The translations under genes and the position numbers were made by a program. DNA of 64,000 nucleotides from Tillus elongatus (Eukaryota > Arthropoda > Insecta > Coleoptera > Cleridae). A model generated the notes under the pieces. That model did no database searches. It was not told the DNA's origin and saw nothing but the letters and a program-made list of their open reading frames with translations. The stretch lies in the NCBI GenBank assembly GCA_964006375.1, contig OZ023265.1, positions 116,077,858 to 116,141,857 of the forward strand. The letters run 5' to 3'. Positions within the stretch are counted from its first letter, which is position 1. The number at the start of each line of letters is the position of its first letter. Below, piece after piece: positions 1 through 64,000 of the stretch.

Positions 1-58077
<58,077 letters not shown>

Positions 58078-58304
58078 CTGAAAACATAAAATATATAGAT
58101 ATCACAAGAATGATTTTAATTGAATCAGTGAAACTATATGAGTAGGTTGTCTTCATATCATACAAACTGATTTGCATATGACAACTTAAATTTTAGTGAA
58201 TTTTCTTATAGAAAAAAAATCACCAATGAGGAGATCCCAGCTGTTGAATTTTGAAAATAAGTGCCAACTAGGACCCCTAAAACCCATATCCGGGGTCAGC
58301 TTCA

Positions 58305-58414
<110 letters not shown>

Positions 58415-58775
58415 ATCACACTGATAACTTGATAACTCAAAAAAAGCCTGGGCGCAGCAAGTGCGTTATGGTAGTGAATTTTCATAGAAATGATCTGGCA
58501 CGAAATATTTTTTTATAACTTTTTTTTTAACATAGAAATACAGATTTTGGTATGTAGTTTTCTTTTAATGTCGTAAACTTACGTACCGAATTTGGTTACC
58601 ATAACTTTCCTATTTTTTGAGATAAATTTTTTTTCAAAAGAAAACCCAAAATTTTCCTGGAAAATCTGGTCCGATTTTCCTGGCTAACGAACTTATCCAA
58701 GCCACTTAGAAAAGGAAGGCACATGCTAAATTTTGTCAAAATCGGTCCATGATTTTTTGAGTTATCGGTGTGATA

Positions 58776-58799
58776 CACACACACACACACACACACACT
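58776..58799. repeat. (CA)n microsatellite at a Helentron-like core
   Basis: A short CA tract between inverted body sequences, at the position where other copies have (TA)n. Confidence 0.9.
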
Positions 58800-59311
58800 A
58801 TAATGGGCCGATTTTAATGAAATTTGGTGAGTACCTTTATTTTCTAAATGGCTTGGATAAGTTCATTAACCAAGAAAAATCGGACACGTCTTCGGGGAAA
58901 ATTTTGGGTTTTCTTTCGGAAAAAATTCATATCTCCGAAAATTAAAAAGCTATGGTAACCGAATTTGGTACACTGGTTTCTGTCATAAAGAATATAAGAG
59001 TATCCTTTGTACCAAAATTCAGATCTCTAGGTTAAAAGACAAAGAAATTACAAGCCTCTGATTAAAAATAGTTGAAATGTCAAAATTGATAGTTCTGGTA
59101 GTACATTAGTACGCATTAGCGCTTTGTGAGTTAAAAATACAGCACGAAATGACAAGCTCCTAGATCTGTGTCTCAGCCGTCATTTTCCTTCATTTCGTTA
59201 AAATATGAGAAAAAAATCAATTTTAAACAAAAATTGTATGGTGTAAATAATTATAGACATTAGAAAATTAATATACTAGAGTATATACCTATTAGTACAT
59301 ACATCTGTCAT

Positions 59312-59400
59312 GTCAAGAATGGCCGAGAGGTAGAGGAAGCAGTGTGGATTTAATAATGGACTCCTATAACACGTGTTTCTAATCTCAGTTAGTAACTTCA
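59312..59400 (+). tRNA. tRNA-Leu-like relic
   Basis: GTCAAGAATGGCCGAGAGGT resembles the start and D arm of tRNA-Leu. The anticodon region contains TTTAATAATG, and the T arm and acceptor return are badly eroded. Pseudogene or SINE head at best. Confidence 0.35.
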
Positions 59401-59675
59401 CTTTTTTTTTCTTTTTTTTTAGTATTATTTCATTTTACCGTGATCTGTTCAGATTGTGTAATTGAGATGAATTTTTTAGCGAGTTTTTGTATGACAAATT
59501 CAATTAGGACTAGATGAAAACTTTTAAGACTTAATTCAATTTGAATAGCACATCTGGTTGTTTGTTAGGGCAATAACCCTAACTTACTGAAACCGTTCCA
59601 TACTTAATACAGCCGTATACTTTTCCCGTGGCTTCACAAGTGCTTGTTCTTCTCTGCAACAGATTTCAATTTTTA

Positions 59676-59992
59676 CTGGACGCAGCAAGTGCGTTATGGT
59701 CGCGTATTTTCATTAAAGTTTCAAATTTCAATAACTCAATTTGCTATTACTCTAACGTTCGTTGGCCAAGAACCATTTTTTTCAGGAACATTCAAAGTTT
59801 ATTTCCGGAAAATTGTTGTACATTTTCAAACAAGAAAGTCATTTTGATCAAATATGGTACATTTTTTCTACTATATAGGTTATACTGGTAACCAAATGTC
59901 ATGCCTGCTTTCTTAAAAAAAAAAAAGAGATATTTGTTATTAAAAACATTTTTAGCAAAACTCACTACCACAACGCACTTGCTGCGTCCAGA
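59676..59992. mobile_element. Helentron-like 3' ends in inverted pair
   Basis: A minus-oriented 3' end (GGACGCAGCAAGTGCGTTAT, 59678) and a plus-oriented 3' end (AACGCACTTGCTGCGTCCAG, about 59970) face each other with body text between. The same layout occurs at 54540-54951. Confidence 0.6.
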
Positions 59993-59999
59993 CTTTTTA

Positions 60000-60860
60000 T
60001 TTTTTGAAGTCATAAATAAAAAAGTTGGAAGGTATTTTCTTTTTCAATTAATCCACATATCAGAAAAAATCTAAGATAGAATAAAAAAAAAATTGTTCAA
60101 TAGAAAACCCAAAATATTTTGTTTTGTTATTTGCTATTTTTCTGGTTGTGCTAATATAAACATAACATATATTTGCTTCAGTTGTCCAAAAGATATAGAA
60201 CTTTAGCTCATGTGATAAATATGGCACACCATGTAACTAACAATTTTTCTAAATTCAAGTGAAATTATTTCCATTACAGTGATCTTTTCCATATTCAATA
60301 CGCTGTACCCCGATATATAGACCACATGAACTCAGGACAGGAGATTGCACAGTGGGAAATAAACAACTGCCATTTTGCTTAAACGTGTTAGCTGAGTAGA
60401 TCCCTCATATTCATGAGCTAACAGAAGCGTAAAACAGAGAAAGTGATTGAGATCTTAACAATACAAAGATAGGTACTTATTCTTCACAGTATTGCTAAAG
60501 CTTTGGTGATTATCAGATGTTTGCCTTATCCGGTAAGTACAGTTGGAGAACCCAAATCATCATCAGAGCATTAATAATTCTAAATATCTTCCATCTACAA
60601 TTCTGTTTATATTCTTGTGATGGTAGGTAGTAGGTCTTGAACAATTGACAGTGGTTCAACAAAACAAAAGTTGAAATATTTCATTTGGCAGAAATACCTG
60701 AATTATTTTATCATCTATTGAATGTGCTTCTGTCAGTGTTTCTCGTAAAGTGATCAATCAATAAACTGGACATAGGCGGCGGAGCCGAATTCATACACCT
60801 TTTAATTCTATTATATTTAGCAATATACATACATACTTTCCAAAGCATTTGGCTGTCCTG
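60000..60860. other. sequence without recognised gene
   Basis: Mostly AT-rich. A scrap of PLE terminal text (GTTGGAGAACCCAAATCATC) lies at about 60540. Confidence 0.4.
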
Positions 60861-60864
60861 GTTG

Positions 60865-61260
60865 TCTAACATTTTTTATTAATTTTAGATTCTCTTTATC
60901 TACGTGGTAACTATTATCCCAAATATGTGGGCAGCGGAAGATCTATCTATAGTACCATATCTTAGTTGTGCTAAATGTTCTTTGGATCTAATTTTAATAG
61001 ATCTTTTTATTTGTCAGACGTATTTAAAATACAATCTTAAAAGATATATTGAAATTAGATTTAATGAACATTTAGCACAACTAAGATACAGTACTATAGA
61101 TAGATCTTCGGTCGCCAGACATATTTGGGATAATAATCACCACACAGATAAAGAGAATAGAAAAATAATAGAAAATGTTAGAGAACAAGGACAGATAAAC
61201 GCTTTCGAAAGTATATGTATTGCTAAATATAATAATAATAAAAGATGTATGAATTAGGCT
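60865..61260 (+). pseudogene. PLE GIY-YIG C-terminal fragment, fold-back
   Basis: The plus strand at 61030-61257 reads IRFNEHLAQLRYSTIDRSSV, HIWDNNHHTDKENRK and GQINAFESICIAKYNNN, the carboxyl end of a PLE GIY-YIG endonuclease, and stops normally. Just before it (60870-61005) the same coding end lies reversed, so the two form a hairpin. The reversed piece contains ATTTTTTATTA once with matching flanks, the empty counterpart of the hammerhead-array insertion site. Confidence 0.8.
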
Positions 61261-61310
61261 CGGCCGCCTATGGCCAGTTTATTGATTAACCACGTTAAGA
61301 GAAAATTATT

Positions 61311-61358
61311 CATCCTCTGATGATGCTAACTTGATTAGTAAAACAACTGTCAGGTTTT
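61311..61358 (+). ncRNA. degenerate hammerhead-like motif of a PLE
   Basis: The order is CCT, CTGATGA (61317-61323), stem-loop TGCTAAC-TTG-ATTAGT, AAAAC, AACT, GTC, AGG. CCT/AGG could close helix I. The G of the GAAA core is A here, and helix II has an unpaired base, so activity is unlikely. PLEs are known to carry hammerhead motifs in their terminal regions. Confidence 0.45.
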
Positions 61359-61529
61359 TACAATAGGTTGTGGTGATGTGGGTTTTCCAAGTGTACTTAT
61401 CAGTGCTCATCACAGGTTTCAATCTTCACTCAATTATCGGGCACATGCCAAAGTAATATGTATGGTTTTCTGATGTTCATATTTATTTTTCCGATGAATC
61501 CTAAAAGTTTTACAGCAAAAATATTAATA

Positions 61530-61690
61530 AGCACACTTGGAGAACCCAAATCACCACAACACATTTAAAAAAACGTAAAGATCGTTTCACTAACCAAGTT
61601 AGCATCATCAGAGGATGACGCTAACTTGGTTAGTGAAACGATCATCAGGTTTTTTTAATGTGTTGTGGTGATTTGGGTTCCCTAAGACTT
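61530..61690. repeat. inverted pair of PLE terminal sequences
   Basis: GGAGAACCCAAATCACCACA and its reverse complement face each other about 115 bp apart, with hammerhead-like text in both arms. The minus arm has intact CTGATGA (61611-61605) and GAAAC (61588-61584) but no proper cleavage triplet. The plus arm has a mutated core. Confidence 0.7.
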
Positions 61691-61739
61691 GGGGGAGTTA
61701 GTGTGCTTATCAGTGCTCATCACAGGTTCAAATCTTCAG

Positions 61740-62068
61740 TTAGCAAAAATATTGTTCATAAACATAAAATACCAGACGAATGCAGTAGTATGGACAAAGA
61801 ACTTCCAGATAATGATGACTTTCGTCACAAAATAGGATTCGGACATATGCTTGCAGAAGAATCAGATATTAGTGCAAACGAAAGTAAGATTGACCTCGAG
61901 ATAGTTCCAGAAAGAGATATAGCAGACAGTGAAAACGAGCACCACTTGCAACTTTGCCTCAGGCAAAAGATCACAGGAATAGTGTGGATGAGGCATTACA
62001 GGCAGCAGCATTTGTTTGATGTGGTAAGGCAAATAACAAAAAGCAGAATGGAAAATTCATATGGGTGA
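61740..62068 (+). CDS. uncharacterised fragment, perhaps transposon N-terminus
   Basis: An open frame follows the PLE terminal repeat: CSSMDKELPDNDDFRHKIGF, then an acidic run (EIVPERDIADSENEHH) and LRQKITGIVWMRHYRQ. Acidic segments of this kind occur at the amino end of some transposases, but I recognise no domain. The upstream part of the frame (from 61658) is repeat. Confidence 0.3.
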
Positions 62069-62154
62069 AGTATTTTTATCTTTTCGAAAATCAAGTGACC
62101 TTTGGAGGTTCTAACCCACTTCCTGATGACACTAGCCAAATGGATTAACAATAT

Positions 62155-63060
62155 CAATTTTACTTCCACATCGCAAATACGTGTAGAAGTATGGCATTGG
62201 TGATAAATTTTAAAAAAAAATTGTTTTGTTTAAATGCCGTAAAATGTGTCAAAACATCTAGAAAACATGATTTGGGAATGAATTTTTTTTTGGTCTCAGT
62301 ATTTATGTCTGTCTGTTTGAAGCAACGATAACTTAGAACGAATTGAGATATCACTTTCAAGTTTGGTACACAGTTAGCACCTGATAACCAAACGGTTCGA
62401 ATTGTTTTTGAGTAAAATCGCTCCAAGGGGTAGGAGATGAATGGAGGATGATTTGATGAAAATTGATGATTTTTCGTTAAAACTCGAGTGATACAATAGT
62501 TTCGGATTTGTTCATTAGAAAACTTTCAATTTTATCAAACTGTGGTTTTCTGTGATGAAATTAAATTAAGGATTGAATGTGTGGAGATGGAATATCGGTG
62601 AGAGAAATTTAAATTATATTTTTTTGTGTTAAAGCGTCGTAAAAAGTCTCAAGCCATATAATAAACTTGATTTTAGAACAAGATTTTTTAATCTGTTGGT
62701 CGGTTGGTCTGGCAGTAGGCGCAATAACTTTGGAACAAATTGAGATATCCTCTTCAAATTTGGTATTCAGTTAGCACCCGAGAAATGAACGCTCGAGTTG
62801 TTTTTGAATTAGATAGCCTAAGGGGGTAGGGGATAAATGAGGGGTGATTTGTTGAAAATTGACATTTTTTTGTTAAAACATGAGTAATATAACGTTTCAG
62901 AAGTTTATGGGTACAGGAATACAAATATTTTCTTTGTGGTCAAGTCATGGACCCTAAATTCATTTCATGAGAATGTGTTTCTGAGGCGTGTAGATTATTA
63001 CTGCTATGTGGAAATTATGATTCAATTTGCAGCACTATTTTTAATGGATTTTTTTTAAGA
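62155..63060 (+). mobile_element. dispersed repeat family 2, copy 3
   Basis: It begins TACTTCCACATCG and GTGTAGAAGTA (hairpin), carries the same two internal direct repeats as copy 1, and ends GTGGAAATTATGATTCAATT. Confidence 0.65.
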
Positions 63061-63179
63061 AATAGTGTCATTTAAGTCAAAAAAATCAATATGTAGCCAC
63101 CCAACAAAGATCTAAAAACAAACTAAACAAATGCTATTATGATAAATTGTGGCTAATTTATTAAATTAAGGAACAACAA

Positions 63180-63540
63180 AAGAGACGAATTGACCAAACA
63201 TTATCCTAGAGTTTGTGGAAGAAGATCCCTGTACATCAGTGAAAGGAGAATTATACCAAGTACATAGAAGGAGAGAAAATACAATCCATATATGGTTATT
63301 AAACGTTTACAGAAAAAAGGCAGGGAATATTGCAAACGGAATATTAATATTATATAGTTTTATGCTATTCAGTAGTGTGCTTATAGTATTATTGTTATAA
63401 CATGGGAGTGAGAGATATTCAGGCTGTCCACCTGGGAACTTACGCAAGAAATATTTTAGGAAGCAATCAACGTTTTTTTCTGGAACTTTGCACACGCAAC
63501 AAACAGAATGCGCTTTATTTAAGCAACACTATTTGACAGA
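63180..63540 (+). pseudogene. possible mariner N-terminal remnant
   Basis: EEDPCTSVKGELYQVHRRRE resembles the helix-turn-helix text EEDPxTSVRxxAxQL of mariner transposases. The following frames are broken and give no catalytic motif. Confidence 0.3.
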
Positions 63541-63624
63541 TCTTTCACTTCCAGTTGAACCAGAAGTTGACACAATCTTCGTTATTTTAAATAGAATACC
63601 TGGTTTTCAGTTTTTATTTTTAAA

Positions 63625-64000
<376 letters not shown>

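Noticed and set aside
61317..61360. Active hammerhead ribozyme in the PLE end
   Set aside because: The catalytic G of the GAAA core is A and helix II is imperfect, so it is kept only as a degenerate motif.

Overview
This window looks like AT-rich, repeat-laden insect (arthropod) nuclear DNA. The evidence is spliced eukaryotic coding exons, canonical GT/AG splice sites, a THAP/P-element transposase, Jockey/CR1-type LINEs, Penelope-like elements (PLEs), mariner, piggyBac and Gypsy remnants, and fourteen long (TA)n tracts. The species cannot be fixed from sequence alone.

The only host gene I recognise fills most of the window on the minus strand. Ten exons (58077-57984, 45417-45205, 36315-36135, 34310-34238, 25622-25399, 21321-20919, 16431-16329, 16266-16107, 10988-10794, 868-660) have splice phases that all agree and give 618 open residues: two C2H2-like fingers, a linker, then WD40-type repeats. 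The best match I can name is the TFIIIC 110-kDa subunit (GTF3C2), a factor for RNA polymerase III transcription of tRNA genes. Both ends of the gene lie outside the window. Eight of its nine introns, 1.8-12.6 kb long, are mostly transposon debris; the ninth is 62 bp.

Layout from left to right. 1-10.8 kb: last visible exon, a LINE 3' part, a four-exon P-element transposase on the plus strand, Helentron-like debris. 11-16 kb: an unidentified transposon gene, Gypsy LTR, broken LINE. 16-25.7 kb: host exons, a 2.4-kb mariner with long TIRs, LINE fragments. 26-31.4 kb: a PLE interrupted by a 3.9-kb array. 31-45 kb: LINE fragments, a 1.08-kb fold-back element, a Tigger-like MITE, a PLE terminal fragment with TSD, other fold-backs. 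45-64 kb: LINEs carrying Helentron-like non-autonomous elements with (TA)n cores, piggyBac remnant, tRNA-like relics, a 1.3-kb fold-back, PLE ends.

The most striking object is the array at 26513-30437. Its unit is 306 bp and nearly identical from copy to copy. About 6.5 units run one way, then about 6.3 units run in the opposite orientation. Each complete unit encodes a 61-nt sequence that fits a type I hammerhead self-cleaving ribozyme: core CUGAAGA / GAAA / GUC, a perfect helix II, and a two-part helix I. Thirteen copies are present, twelve with an intact core. The array sits inside the GIY-YIG coding region of a PLE, flanked by an 11-bp direct repeat (ATTTTTTATTA), and a second PLE fragment at 60.87 kb shows the uninterrupted sequence. 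It therefore resembles an animal retrozyme that spread with PLE machinery. Its left arm is in the sense direction of the host gene, in the intron between 34238 and 25622.
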